From: Tenodera sinensis
Taxonomy: Eukaryota > Arthropoda > Insecta > Mantodea > Mantidae
Length of the DNA: 64,000 nt
Direction of reading: 5' to 3'
Assembly: GCA_030765045.1 (NCBI GenBank)
Contig: CM060967.1
Span: 124,789,412 to 124,853,411 of the forward strand
Shown here: positions 33,180-50,271 of the stretch, piece after piece
Layout of the letters: each line of letters starts with the position of its first letter
Numbering within the stretch: position 1 is the first letter of the stretch
The notes under the pieces: generated by a model
What the model was told of the DNA's origin: nothing
Databases searched by the model: none
What the model saw: only the letters and a program-made list of their open reading frames with translations
Program-made: the position numbers and the translations under genes

Positions 33180-34340
33180 GTAGTAGTACCAGGTTAGCTC
33201 TTGCCAACTGTAAGCACGGCTGATATCGAAGATGGGATGTGATTTCTTCTTTGTGGATCGTTATGTAGCGTGCCATTGGAGATATACCAAGATGCAAGTT
33301 TTTAAATGGGTAAAAAGGGATCAAAGTTTTTATCGTCTCCTCTGTTTAGTCCCTCAAGTAGAGCAGGGAATGTAAATACATTGTCAAAAGTTCTGACTTT
33401 CCATTGCTTCGGTTACACTGGATTTCAACACGCAATAAGAATGCGTAAATGTAACAGTATTACTAAATGTTGCGTAATCCAGATGCACGGAGCAATTTAA
33501 TGGTTGAGGATGTAGAGCGACAAGAAATACCGGGAAGGAAGAGAATTTTCTAGGAAACTAGGGATGATGAAATGAGGAAGCCCCAAATTAAGCGTTGAAA
33601 TGCATATCTTTAGTTTTTTTAATTTAATGAGTGGAGAGGAAATAACTAACTAAAATACAAGTTAAGGTTTATTAATTATCCTGTTGTTTTCATAACTGCA
33701 GTGCCTTAGTGGTTTTTATAAAGTATAAAAATAGCGGAGTTCTGGATGAAAAATGCTTAAATTGGAGTGAATATGAATTTGGAAGAGAAACAAGTTTAGA
33801 ATAGATTTATTTGGTTATCAAAATGATAAAATGGAATATTTTGCAACAAAGAATAATGGATCAAAACATGAAAAATAAATAATAAGGCTATTATAGTAAA
33901 TTTGTAACTTGAAACTGTCTTTCATTAAGTTACAAGAGTGCTTACATAAAGAAAAGGTAGAAACTTCAGCACCCAAAAATAAGTAATGTCTGTAAATACC
34001 AGTTTAATATTAATTTAAGAATAAAACAATTATAAGTAGATGCAGATGTACAATTTGTGTGTATTTATCCTATACCAGCTGAAATACACGGTATTCCCTG
34101 TAGTTTGACGATTTATCCCTAAAACTTTCGGACTTAGGTTGCACTTGACCAATTGCCTCGTGTTTCTTTGAAAATTTTAAATATATACTATATATATATA
34201 CACTACTTAACATATTTAAGCAAATATTTAATTAAGACTCTTGAGATACTATAAATAATAAAACAATAAACTAAACAAATAAAAACATCTGTATGACACT
34301 ATGCATAAGCACTGTTGAACAGTTACAAGTACCACAGGAA
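33180..34340. other. No feature recognised
   Basis: AT-rich; nothing identifiable. Confidence 0.5.
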
Positions 34341-34850
34341 GAAAAACGAGGAGGGAAAACCCTGTAAATGTAATACGTTGAATTTATATTTCATTCGTAG
34401 AAAATCCTATGAATTGTTATTGAAGGGAAGTAGAGGACATGTGAATGTGTCACGTAAATGAAAACTGAGCAGAGAAAACTATGTGAACGTAAGAGGCAGC
34501 ATTTATATTTCAATCATATAGAAATTTGTAAGAATTGTATGTTGAAGGGCGAGTAGAGAAGAACACGTGAATGTATTACATAAAAAAAGAGTAGAGAAAA
34601 CCGTGTAAATGTAATGCAATGCAGTTCTATTTAAGGCATTTAAAGAAGCTGCGTATTGTTTGTAGAAGTGGGAGTAGTGAAATTAATGTGGTTTTCGCAA
34701 AAAAGAGTGAGTAGAGAAAACCGTCTGCATTTCTATTTCTGTCATAGAAAATTGTATGTGAAGAGGAAGTAGACAAGGACATGTGAATGCTTTACGTAAA
34801 AGAAAAGCAAGTAAAGAGAACCATGTAAATATAATACATTACGTAGTAAA
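34341..34850. repeat. ~120-bp diverged tandem repeat, four units
   Basis: The landmark GAGAAAAC(C)(G)TGTAAATGTAAT recurs at 34353, 34472, 34594, 34714 and 34816, so spacing is 119, 122, 120 and then 102 bp. A second landmark, GAAGGG..GTAGAG.AGGACATG, recurs in phase. Units differ by substitutions and short indels, so the array is old. Confidence 0.8.
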
Positions 34851-35171
34851 GTGGGCAGCATAAAAGCCTTCTCTACGGAAAAAAAAAAAAAAAATACATT
34901 TGCATATTTCCACCGCATTTAGATGAACGGTATAGCAGCCTATACATGACAAACAAGTATTCATCTTAAATATGTACATATATACCAAGTGACCCAGTGC
35001 AGTCGGCATCGGCGTAAGCAGATAACCCTACGTGCGTTGAAAAAGTTGCCGAACTCCACGGCGTAAGAGAGGGCAGTGACGTTTCTAGCCTCTCAGCGAG
35101 ACGTGAGGTAAGAGACAGTTGAACTAGTGTGTGATAATAGAGAATAACAGTATACAACCGAAAATGTCTCT

Positions 35172-36108
<937 letters not shown>

Positions 36109-36174
36109 GCCGATGGCGGCTGCAATGAATAGCAAAAAGGAAGAAATAAGGAATATTGTTTTCTTCTTTTTTTT

Positions 36175-36400
36175 TTTACCTGATTATGGAAGACACACCC
36201 CATAGGACTCACAAGCCAGTGCCATTCACTGCCTCACAGTGGTCAGGTACCAGGCCGCGCCTCCCGCTATTATCTGTCTACCTCAGAGAACTGGTCAGTC
36301 CTTCAAAGTATGTCAGTAAGTGGAGAGGGTAAATACTCGATTGCATTACTGTCACCCCGCTTCCTCATGTCTGGCTTAGGGACATAGCGAAATGCACTAC
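36175..36400 (-). mobile_element. SINE-4 copy (tRNA-like)
   Basis: Minus strand: GAGGCGCGGCCTGGTACCTG resembles a box A-containing head, but box B is not clear. CACTGGCTTGTGAGTCCTAT and GGGTGACAGTAATGCAATCG are shared with other SINE fragments in the window. Decayed. Confidence 0.45.
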
Positions 36401-36799
36401 ATTTTGTGCTCTCGAAAAGTACATAGCCATAACTTCCTCAGTGCGTTAATAGTTTTAGGTGAAGATTTGTGAATACGTAACTACAAGTGTTCATGTTACA
36501 CGCTTTTAAGTATACTCATTAAAGATAAGGGAGAGGTTCATGTTTATCTTTGTATCTGAAACAACTTCACTTTAAATTAACTCGTAAAACAGCATGCAGC
36601 AAACAATGACATTAATATAGCTTTTCTTGTTCTCAATTTTACATTCAGAAAGGAAAACTTAAGTTCAAGTTATTACTCTTTTTCTGCAACGTTGAAAAGT
36701 TGGCTTTCTGTAATTTTATGAGCCGTATTCAGATATTATTTCTGGAAAATCAAATGCTGAAGTATTTGCTGCTTTGAGTGCTGGAATAGCTTTTTATTT
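36401..36799. other. No feature recognised
   Basis: AT-rich spacer before a RepA copy. Confidence 0.55.
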
Positions 36800-37590
36800 T
36801 TCTTTCTCTACCACGTATAGTAAGTAGGGTAACTACTACATTCAATCCAAACATTCAATGTCGAGATTTAACCGGAAACATATATTTTGGAGCCCCCTGA
36901 ATCAAGAAAGCATATTTAGAAAAAGGTCCACGTGTGTCTGTCAGTTTGTGGACAGCATAACTCAAAAACGAAATGTCGGTTATACACCAAAGTTGGTATT
37001 TAGTTAATATCTTTTAAGGATGCAACACCCTAAACCACCCTTTACATGAAACATTTTTCGATAGTTTTGATTTTCTAAGAAATGTCTCGAACTATTTGTA
37101 TTAAAATGCCATAATGTTTATGGCAAATGAAATGTATGCTTTTAATTTTGTGACTATTTACTCTGGATGGCTTTTGTATGACTGGTAAAGAGTAAAAGGT
37201 AGACCAAATCTTACTATAGAAAAATGTAGATCTCCTTAAAAAACAAGTTATGTCCAAATGCATTTTTTTGTGGAGTGAACCAATTCGGAGGTATTCCTTG
37301 TTATTTGCACGGATTTTGCAATAATTCGACGTTTCTCAAATGAAAGGTCGTTATTCTGTCATTTATCTCTTGGCCGTACAAAGAGAAGGCAATTTCAAGG
37401 CTTTAAAATATTTGACTATCGCTCATAGTTCAGTGTATTCCCACATTTCTCTTGCTCCTACAAGAAAATCAGCAATAGGATAATTTCTGCAACTGGACTA
37501 ACATGAAGAAGATATAAGAACAAGAGTTTGTAAGAATAGTTAGTACAAGCGTAGAGAAAGTCATGCGAGTGCAACACATCAGATTTTTGT
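36800..37590 (+). repeat. RepA, full length
   Basis: TTTTTCTTTCTCTACCACGT to GCAACACATCAGATTTTTGT. The microsatellite position is unexpanded (GTCCACGTGTGTCTGTCAGT). Moderately diverged. Confidence 0.9.
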
Positions 37591-37678
37591 TATAAAGTTG
37601 AAAAGTTGATTTTTATCATTTATATACTTTATTCAGATATCGTTTCTTCAAAATCAATACTTCAGAATTTGCTACTCT

Positions 37679-38000
37679 GAGCGCCTAGACAGCTCAGTGG
37701 TTTCGTTTCCAGCTCTTTTGCTCAGGGTCCATGGTTCGATTTCGGGCTCTGGGGTGGTGACTTTAAGTCGGCATCGTCAAAGCCTTCACCAATGATTAAC
37801 TGATGTGAAGTATCCCCAAGGACGAACGTGGTTCGGAGCCCAAGTAGGTTCCATCATTACGTCCCCAACTTCATCACCTTCGAATCTGCCCCTCCTCAGA
37901 AATTGGTACAATCTTCGCTTGGTATAATGGTTCACTCAATGACAACTCGCGGATAGGAACTTAGCACCTCGACCGAAAGGCGATCTTTTATTCTTATGTC
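37679..38000 (+). mobile_element. SINE-5 (tRNA-derived)
   Basis: CTAGACAGCTCAGTGGTTTC fits box A and CATGGTTCGATTTC fits box B, with about 30 bp between. The body contains GTGAAGTATCCCCAAGGACG and CCTCAGAAATTGGTACAATC. Its tail meets the tail of an opposite-strand SINE near 38000..38040. Confidence 0.7.
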
Positions 38001-38039
38001 TCCGAAGGGGATCCCTAGAGGATGGATGAAGCGAATGGA

Positions 38040-38515
38040 TCTGAAGGGTGGCCGGAACGTTGCCACGTCAGAGTAGAGGGCAAGGTCCCTACATTTTGCC
38101 AGTTAGAAAGACTCCGAAGGAGGCTGACTCAGCCCGGTCCCTCTCCCATTTCTTCGGGTTCGTACTCCAAATAGGGGCGCAGGACTCGGAAACCGGTTCT
38201 CCGCCCCCTTCGGTCTTGTACCTCCTAAGGTGGGCCTGGAAACCAGTAGCTCACCTTCCGACCCAGGACGAGATTTCTAGGGCACATTCGTTCACCCTGC
38301 CGTGCTGCTGCCGCGAAATCGCTGATGCTTCCAACCCTGAACGGATGAAGGGTGAAATGAAATGATGAACCAAACGAAATGGAGGGATAGAAAAGTCGGA
38401 GGATATGGAAATACTTCCCACCATTCCCATGGGTCAGGTCGGCCATGGGGATCGAACCTGAGACCTCACGAATGCGGGCCATAGACTTTACTACCTGAGC
38501 CATGCGGCTCGGTAA
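38040..38515 (-). mobile_element. SINE-6 (tRNA-derived), long body
   Basis: Minus-strand head at the right: GCATGGCTCAGGTAGTAAAG (box A) and CAGGTTCGATCCCC (box B). A GC-rich body of about 400 bp follows. Open frames on both strands here follow from the GC-rich SINE body and are not genes. Confidence 0.75.
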
Positions 38516-39103
38516 ACAAAATATTACTTAACTCCTTAATATTCAACATCGTAAGCTTAAATTTAATTAGCTAATTCGGATAACTGCCTCACATTACAAA
38601 AGAACACCAGATTACGCAAAGAAACCGCCAAAACTAAAACCTGCTTAATTATTTCCCTCAAGTTATGTTACGATTTCTCTGTGTTAAATAGCAATTAAGT
38701 TCATCACATCGTGTGAAATACCTGCACGTAGGCACCATTACAAAACTTGGCTGCAGAATTATTTGTTTCCTTCTCTTCTGATATTTTTTAGGACAATTAT
38801 AATATTGTGGGTGCCAGAAGTATAAGAAACCTGTGGGAGAAAACGTGCTTGTGGTTTTAACACAACTTGTTATTGGTGTTGCTAATTTCGATACGGTGTT
38901 GGAATTCTTTCCAAGAAAATGCCTAACGCTTTCATTCAAGCTCTTGCTTCGCAATAAACTGCCAAGAGTGTTTCGGTGTGCTAGCTAGAGCGAAGTTCCA
39001 CGCGGTCTCTACCAGGCTTGGGCAATGCCACTTCACATAGTTCTGTATGGTGACGTGATTCTTAGCACATGTTAAGCTTCTTCTTGTTTTATATAGGCTA
39101 ATG
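38516..39103. other. No feature recognised
   Basis: No repeat or coding assigned. Confidence 0.5.
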
Positions 39104-40132
39104 AGTAAAGACGAGACTTTTATGTAAATGCATGTTTTTATAGGAACATGTGACATTGCTCAAACTTAGTACCCACTTGCCCATTTCATTACCTTCCAGT
39201 CCCAAATATGTGTATTTTTTCTGTGCCTTTTTGCATGTTTTGGCATTTTTTGCGGTTAAAAAGATGTATAATGCATATTTAAGGAACTGTTGGCTTTATC
39301 ATACCTATAATATATGTTTATTTTAAATGCATGGTTTAATGCTTCTCGATTTTTGTGAACATTATTTTACTCGTGTTTCTCACTTTAAAAATATATACAC
39401 ATCTGCATAATTTACCATTTTTACAGTTTTATTTCCAGTTTCCTGGCTCTCTCGTGAATTGAGATGGGCTTTCACAAGTCCAGCGCGAACTAGTTATGTG
39501 GGAGGGGCGGGGAATTCGACCTTCGAAAGCAGGGAAACGCACCCAGTTAACTCACTGTCACAGCTCGTGCTGGTCAGTGTCCTTTAGAGTGTGCGATTTG
39601 ATTTACATTAACACCAACTTCTGTAATCTACCCTATTCATGCCTACCACTGATAGAATCAATGTCAATTGTTGAGAAATTTTAAAGATCCCTCAATTCTG
39701 CCTCTGGCAAAGTGGGTGTAGTGGCAAAGAATAAACTGGAAAGGGTCATAAATGAGAACCCCGAATATGCATTCTTGTGTTCAGTGAAAAAGGTTGTTTT
39801 TGGCGAACACTCGAATGAACAATTCAATCTGACACTGTCACAAGTGTGTTCCTTCAAGTTTGCACCCATAACATCTTGCAGAAAAGTAGGTCATTCTCTG
39901 CCTACAAAAACATATTGACTGACAAACGCAGAAACCTCACACAAAAAAATGTAGAAATGTTGTTAGTTGTTAACTGTGCTAAAAATGTAAAATAATGTAA
40001 GGACATTGGCACAAGATTGAAGTGCATAGTTTAATGTATTTTTCCTTTCATCGTGCATGTTCCATACTGTATTACTGTATAAATACATACATATTTCGGG
40101 ATTTTATAGTGCATAAAAATCTCGTCTTTACT
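39104..40132 (+). mobile_element. hAT element remnant with terminal inverted repeats
   Basis: AGTAAAGACGAGACTTTTAT at 39104 is answered by AGTAAAGACGAGATTTTTAT on the minus strand at 40113..40132. Subterminal sequence includes ATGCATG and TTTTTGCATGTTTTGGCA. The interior encodes a hAT C-terminal domain at 39690..39993. At 1.03 kb it is internally deleted. A clean 8-bp target duplication was not found. Confidence 0.7.
39690..39993 (+). pseudogene. hAT transposase C-terminal fragment
   Basis: VAKNKLERVINENPEYAFLC, LTLSQVCSFKFAPITSC and, after a break near 39880, LTDKRRNLTQKNVEMLLVVN. FAPITS...(VERSFS)...L.D.RRNLT..N is the hAT dimerisation signature; the VERSFS core is itself lost at the break. 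The same lineage appears at 55300..56260. Confidence 0.75.
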
Positions 40133-40542
40133 AATAAGACTAATGCGTGTCTCTCTTCATGCAGATTCCGACGGAGGCTAAAGACAATCTCTCCATCTTG
40201 TTTTTGGACGCCCTATATCTCTGCTCCCTTCTGGCTTTTGATCTCTATTTTAATTACCTACGAGATCTGCTCTATCAACACGCTTACTCTACTCCCTTTT
40301 CCTCATATTCACAAATCTGACTACGACTTTTGTATTACTTCCTGTCTTACATAATTATTTATTGTTTAACCTAGTTTTTTCTATGATTGTTCTTAATTTA
40401 CCTATTTCCGTTGTGATTTCCTCGTGCGTCTTCTCCTTATATAATTATTGATCTAACTGCAACTATATGTATCCTTGTTTTACTTTCTCTTTGTAAATGT
40501 TTTTCCAGATTGAATTTCACAAATAGCCCGACATTCTCGAGG
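40133..40542. other. No feature recognised
   Basis: Pyrimidine-rich spacer; nothing identified. Confidence 0.5.
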
Positions 40543-41380
40543 CTTTTTAATTTCTCTACAGCGTATAGTAAGTAGAGGAAGTATTGTAATTCGGTGTCGA
40601 GATTTCACCAGGAATATATGTTTTGAGGCCCCCTGAATAAAAAAAAATTAGAAAAAGGTCCGCGCGCGCGCGCGCGCGCGTGTGTGTGTGTGTGTCAGTC
40701 TGTGGACAGCATAACTCAAAAACGAAAAGTCGGTTAAAAACCAAAGTTGGTATTTAATTTAACATATTTTATGGATGCTACACTGTGATTTTTAAGAAAT
40801 TTGCTCCACCATAAACTACCCTTTGCAAGGAAAATTTTCTCGAAAATTTCTCTTATTTTGATTAAAAAGCCATGTTTAAGATATTTTTACAAGAAATGAA
40901 ATGTATATTTTGAGTATTTTTGGCTATAGCCCATGTAGTCTTGTTTCTTTGAATGACTTGTATAACTGGTAAACCGTAAGAGATAGACCAAATCTTACTA
41001 TACAAAACTGTAAATCTCGTTAAAACACACAATTTATGTCCAAATTATTTTCTTTTGTAGCGTGAACCATTTCGGAGATATTCCTTGTTATTTGTGTGAC
41101 TTTTGGAAAACAAACTTTGGTCAAATGGAATATCTTTATTCATTTCTTTATGTTAGCCGTGCAAAGAGAACGGAATTTGAAAGCTTTAAAAGATTTGACC
41201 ACTGCTCAAAGCCTACTGTATTCTCATATTTTCCTTGTACCTACAAGGAAATAAGCAATAAGTAATTTCTGCAAATGTTTATCTCAACTAACACGAAGAA
41301 AATACAGGAGTAAGAGATTGTAAGTATAGTTAGTACAAGAGTAGAGAAAGTCATGTGAGTGCAACACATCAGATTTTTGT
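40543..41380 (+). repeat. RepA, full length
   Basis: Start TTTTTAATTTCTCTACAGCG, end GTGCAACACATCAGATTTTT. CG/TG tract at 40664..40694. All blocks present. Confidence 0.9.
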
Positions 41381-41586
41381 TTGTATTTTTGTACTGCAGA
41401 TAGTAACGTAATTTCTCGGTGTTAAGTCTGGACTATAACTATAACAGCTCATACTGCAAAATAAATACAATACAATTCAAAAGGTTTGTTTTCTATTTGA
41501 ACTAAATCATACTCGAACAGTAATATAATTCTTTATTCTTTAGCAATATGAAGAGCACAGGAAAAATGTTAAGAATAAATTTTTAC

Positions 41587-41728
41587 ATTCTCTATTACTT
41601 TACAGTAAGTAAACAGAAGTATTGTATTCCACTCAAAAACGCGACACGGACAGTTCATCAAAATATATATTTTGAGGCTTCCTGATTACAGAGAAATATT
41701 TTTAGACAAAGGTCTGTGTGTTTGTGTG

Positions 41729-41786
<58 letters not shown>

Positions 41787-41985
41787 AGGGGGGGGGGGGC
41801 TTGGAGCTTAATATAAAAATTTGTGTTTAAGTTCAGAATCTCCTAAGAATGCAACAAGATATTTTGAAGAAAGTTCTCTCATTCCAAACTACCTTCAATG
41901 GGGTAGGTTTCCTATTTTTGAGTTTCTGAAAAATGGCTCTAAGTATTTTGATTGAAATACTATATGTTTAAGATATATTAATAAC
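41587..41985 (+). repeat. RepA 5' half
   Basis: TTACTTTACAGTAAGTAAAC, GAAGTATTGTATTCCACTCA, a GT tract at about 41718..41784 with a following G run, then AAAATGGCTCTAAGTATTTT and ACTATATGTTTAAGATAT. The distal half is missing and RepB begins directly after it. Confidence 0.85.
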
Positions 41986-41999
41986 AACCAACACACACA

Positions 42000-42140
42000 T
42001 ACAGGCTGTTGGGGGTATGTGCAGAGATTTTGATAATTGGTACCTTAATTTGTGTCCACTTCGATGTGTTTTCCCTTCATCTAACAGTTTTCTCACAAAC
42101 CAAACAAAAAGTTTAGTGTCTGATTTTTGTGTGGTCGTAA
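42000..42140 (+). repeat. RepB, copy 2
   Basis: ACAGGCTGTTGGGGGTATGT, GCAGAGATTTTGATAATTGG and TACCTTAATTTGTGTCCACT correspond position by position to 8735..8800; similarity then decays. Confidence 0.55.
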
Positions 42141-42478
42141 CTGCACTGGGAAACGAACAGCACCTACCGTATAGACTATTTAGTTTGCTTCACACCTCAA
42201 TGCGTGACCTACACGCCTAGGCAACGTGAAGTCAGTGGTCTAGCAGTCTAGTTGCAACTCGGTTAGGGTACACCATTCGTTATAAGACCGGCCCGAGACC
42301 TGTCGCATGCCTACTCGCAAGTACTAACCAACCTGGGGATTAAAAAAAATATTACTCTTAATAAATAAAGTTATAAGCTCACAAGTGAACCAAATATTGA
42401 TGTAATATTGTTCATCACATGTCCTCAATTACCAGTAAAAGTGTCTGCACTCTATACAGTGTGTGGGTGTTGACTTTT

Positions 42479-42600
42479 TACTTTCTCTACTGGTAAGTAG
42501 GGGAAGTATTGTATTCCACCCAAAAATTCGATGTCGAGATTTCACCGGAAATACATGTTTTGAGGCCCCTGAATCCAAAAAAAGCATTTTTAGAAAAAGG

Positions 42601-42683
<83 letters not shown>

Positions 42684-43406
42684 CTGTGTGTCAGCCTGTC
42701 AGTCTGTCAGTCTGACAGACTCAAAAACGGAAAGTCGGTTAAAACCAAAGTTGGTATTTGAGTTTAATATCTTTGAAGGATGTGACACGAAGATTTTGAA
42801 GAAAGTAGCCCCACCCTAAACTACCCTTTACATGGAAAAATTTTCGAAAAGTTTTATTTTCTTGAAAATGGCTCTAACGATTTTTATTAAGATGTCATAT
42901 GTTTGAGATATTTTAATGAAAAATGAAATGTATATCTTGAATTTTTTGGCTATAGCCCCTGTAGTCGTATTTACTCTGGACGACTTTTGCATAACTGGTA
43001 AACCGTTAGAGATAGACCAAATCATACTATACAAAAAATGTAGATCTTGCTAAAATACACAATTTATGTCTGAATAAATTTTCTTGTAGGGTGAACCATT
43101 TCGGAGATATTCCTTGTTATGTGTGTGAGTTTCGGAAAACTTAGAACTTTCGTGAAATGGATCATCGCTGTTCATTTTTTTTATGTGTCAAGTGTGCAAA
43201 GACAACAGAATCTCAAACATTTGACTATCGCACAAAGCCTACTATATTCTAACATTCCCTTTGCACCTGCAAGGAAATAAGCAATAAGATAATTTGTACA
43301 AATGTTTGTCTCAACTAACAAGAAAGAAGATATAGGAATAAGAGTTTGTAAGAATGGTTAGTACAGGAGTAGAGAAAGTCATGTGAGTGCAACACATCAG
43401 ATTTTT
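42479..43406 (+). repeat. RepA, full length, young
   Basis: TTACTTTCTCTACTGGTAAG to ACACATCAGATTTTTT, very close to 61078..61960. GT tract at 42605..42681 followed by TCAGTCTGTCAGTCTGACAG. It directly precedes an older RepA fragment in the same orientation. Confidence 0.93.
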
Positions 43407-43454
43407 TAGGAATGGCCTGTAAATTTCTGATGGCGAATGACTTTGTATTATATA

Positions 43455-43812
43455 TTAAACCGTAAGGGATAGACAAAAACTTACTAAAAACTGGTAGGAC
43501 TCGTTAAAGCTGACAGTTTGTGTCAAATAACGGTTTTTGTGACTAACCATTTTCGAATATTTGAATTGAATTTTCAATCTTTCAAGTGGTAATCCTATTA
43601 GTCATGTTGAATTTCAAAACCGTTACATAGCAATCAACTTTTCAAAAATCCGACTGTCTTGTAACCTTACTTTACTCACAACTGGATGTATAAATGTGTA
43701 ATGAAAGCTCATTTGATTAACAACAGTAAATGGAAGAATACTATTTTTGCAAGAATAGTCCAAGAAGAGTGAATATAAAAAGTCATGTGACTGTAAGACA
43801 TAAGAGAATTTT
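43455..43812 (+). repeat. RepA 3' half, highly diverged
   Basis: TTAAACCGTAAGGGATAGAC, GTGACTAACCATTTTCGAAT, CGTTACATAGCAATC and AAAAGTCATGTGACTGTAAG keep RepA order, at far lower identity than neighbouring copies. Confidence 0.65.
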
Positions 43813-44470
43813 TTTGTTAAGATTTAATTAAGTAAACAAAATTAAACGAATCATTAACTGTGTCACTCGTAGTAATCACAAATGACTAAACACCCTTTGC
43901 TTGCAATAAACGCACATTAGATTGCTGACTACTTGAATACGAGAATGTAATTTTTGAAAATAGATGGTAGGTATACTGCGCGGTATTTGTTGCTTTAAAA
44001 GAACGGAGATAACAGAAAGGATAATGACAGCAAGTACTTTCGTTAAAATATGCTAGTGTCATTGTTTTATCTTAAACCCCCAATTACCGCAAGAAGTGCA
44101 GAATATTAATGATAAGTCTCCTTTGAGCTTTTTGAAAAGCCACATAACTCCGACAATTTATTAGCTTGTTCAAACCTCTTGCTTGAATTTGTCTTTCCGG
44201 TTTAATGTTTGACACTCTTTACCTGCACTAAAGGTACATTAAAAGCTCATTTATATCATCATAATATGCGACATTTCTTATGCTGCCGCACAACTTCATA
44301 CATTTTTCTTTGCCCATTACCCAAACTTAACATCAATATAAATTTTCTTGAATATCTCGACACCAACCAGTTCTCGAGAGCTGAGCATAGAAGTATGCAA
44401 ACTGCATGCCTTTCATGCTACTGTTACTTGCAATAATTTCTTTTGAGGCTATTAATATGGAATTTAAACG
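43813..44470. other. No feature recognised
   Basis: AT-rich spacer. Confidence 0.5.
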
Positions 44471-44515
44471 AAAAAAAATCGATGTGTTGCAGTCACTATT
44501 ATTTCTCTACTCACT
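44471..44515 (-). repeat. RepA terminal fragment
   Basis: AAAAAAAATCGATGTGTTGC, AGTCACTATTATTTCTCTAC: only the 3' terminus of RepA. Confidence 0.65.
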
Positions 44516-44571
44516 TCCATTTCTGCCGGCTCCGCAGCTTTGGGAGGCATTTTACTGGCCTTCATAGGTAG

Positions 44572-44793
44572 CAAAAAATTATTTTATTGTTTAACGATGC
44601 TGTCAATTGCCAGAATCACATCCAAGTCGCCGGTGGGCCGGAATTTCGTCTCGCAGGAGTTCTTTTACATGCCAGTAAATCTACTGCCATGGAACTGTCG
44701 TTTTCAAGCACACTTAAAAACCATCGATCTGGGCCGAATGTGAACCCGCGACCTTGGGGTCAGTAGGCCAGCGTCTAACCAAATGAGCCAGTC
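44572..44793 (-). mobile_element. SINE-3 copy
   Basis: Minus strand: head GGTTAGACGCTGGCCTACTG, box B-like CGCGGGTTCACATTC, body CTTGAAAACGACAGTTCCAT, tail TTGACAGCATCGTTAAACAA. Nearly complete. Box B is mutated (CACATTC). Confidence 0.88.
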
Positions 44794-44805
44794 ACCGTAC
44801 GCATA

Positions 44806-45784
44806 GCAAGGGGCATATTTGTTTACCTTTTAGCGTACGCAGTGGGGCCGTGTTTTACGTGCACAGTTCTAGATTATTTACACATGAATATATAATTTCG
44901 AGCAATGTCTTCAAATGGCAAATTGGCTTGCCACATATCCAAAATTATTCCTGGATGCACCTCCACAGTATTTTTATACGTACGTCAGCAAAGGAACACT
45001 GAAACTACATTTTCTAAGTTTTTCAATTTTACAGTTGTTTACACAAGATCATCTGAGAGAAGAGAAGTTGCTCTTGTCTTGGCAATATTCATTTGAGAAA
45101 AATACTGTTCACATGCATGAGTTAAATAAATATTGCCATTAGTACTGCAGCAAAAGATCGCAGGTGTGAATATATAACGTTACAGAACTGCTTGAATATA
45201 TCACACCTAATAAAACCTTTTCACTTCTTTCTGATAATTTAGTCTGTTTTAGATGGATGAATTCGTTTTATACTTCCAATTCTGTTACTCTAATATCGAC
45301 AGAAAACAAACTACACTCATCCTGCTATTCTCTGCACGAAATTTCCTAAAAACGATGCTTTATTAGACAATGGTATTATGAACTCCACAGCTGCTTGTTA
45401 GATTGCCAACTTACTGCCTATGTTATTCCCACTATATTTTCTCGCTAATATGCTAATATCTTCTAATTTCAGTTAAAATCTGGAGAGTCAGTAGCGTAAT
45501 CTCGGAAGTATAGAAAAGAGCAGCATAGAAATAGATAAATCCCTGCCTAGGAGTGCTGTGAAATCTGCTATTATGTTGTGGCTGTAGAACAAAAGGGTTC
45601 AGAGTGACAGTTTCTATGTGTAAAACTAATTTTTATAGGATGATAGAAACAAACAAATCTGAGGACGTTCCTAAGCGGACTCATTTTGGGCTTGTTCCCA
45701 TACACGCATGTTCTCAATACCATAGAACTAATTTGAGCCAAGGTAAAACGAATAGTTAGAGAAATGTAACAGATGACTTATCCT
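44806..45784. other. No feature recognised
   Basis: Overlapping short frames at 44905..45140 do not resemble a known protein. Confidence 0.45.
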
Positions 45785-45995
45785 TACAGGAATTGCTCCA
45801 TTATCACTTTTCAAACCATCCACTCCGCCCACATTTCATATCATCTTCTTCCTCACTATCATATCTGCTACTTGGCTGAACACCCGCTTCCAGGTCTTCA
45901 CTTTGTCCGATCCATTTGTCTGCTCCCCGCATCTGACTTTAAGCACTGGCTCGTAAGTTCTAGAGAGTGTAAGTCCTACATAAGGGGAGGGTAAT
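45785..45995 (+). mobile_element. SINE-2 tail fragment
   Basis: CATTTCATATCATCTTCTTC, CACCCGCTTCCAGGTCTTCA and CTACATAAGGGGAGGGTAAT match the tail of the minus-strand copy at 17345..17530. Confidence 0.8.
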
Positions 45996-46059
45996 CAGGA
46001 AAAGAAGAAAAGAAAAAGAAGAAACTAGAACAAAGAAAAATAAAGAAATACAACATGAT

Positions 46060-49877
<3,818 letters not shown>

Positions 49878-50120
49878 CTGGCCCGGTGGCGCAGTTGGTA
49901 GAGCACCTGCCTGCTGTGCTAAGGGTCTCGGGTTTGATTCCCGGCAGGGGGGTAGGAATTTTCTCCAGTCAGGATTATTCCTCATCCTTCCCTGAGTCTG
50001 GAAGTATGAATGAAAGTGTGAATGTGTGTGTGCAATAGAGAGGTGCACTTTGCAATCTGCCAGGATCTCTCTCTGGCGTCTGGCGGAAATGCCTACTAGA
50101 GCTTCCTTTCCTCCTTCACC
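49878..50120 (+). mobile_element. SINE-7 (tRNA-derived)
   Basis: GGTGGCGCAGTTGGTAGAGC is a strong box A region and TCGGGTTTGATTCCC a one-mismatch box B. The body has TTCCCTGAGTCTGGAAGTAT and a short GTGTGTGTG, ending about CCTCCTTCACCCAAGTC. The head is tRNA-like from about 49880 to 49950. The 3' boundary is approximate. Confidence 0.8.
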
Positions 50121-50271
50121 CAAGTCAACGTACTTCCAGGTTGTGAGTGAAATTGGAATCGTCTTCAGGAACCCTCGTTCTTGCTAGCGCATATCGTCGT
50201 CCGTATCTGGTGTTCACTACGGCCTACGTGCAGTGCTGTGGTCATCCGTTTGATTACGGCTAACTCCTATA

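Noticed and set aside
38048..38503. Overlapping 92- and 105-residue frames on both strands
   Set aside because: They lie in the GC-rich body of SINE-6, whose head with boxes A and B is visible at the right.
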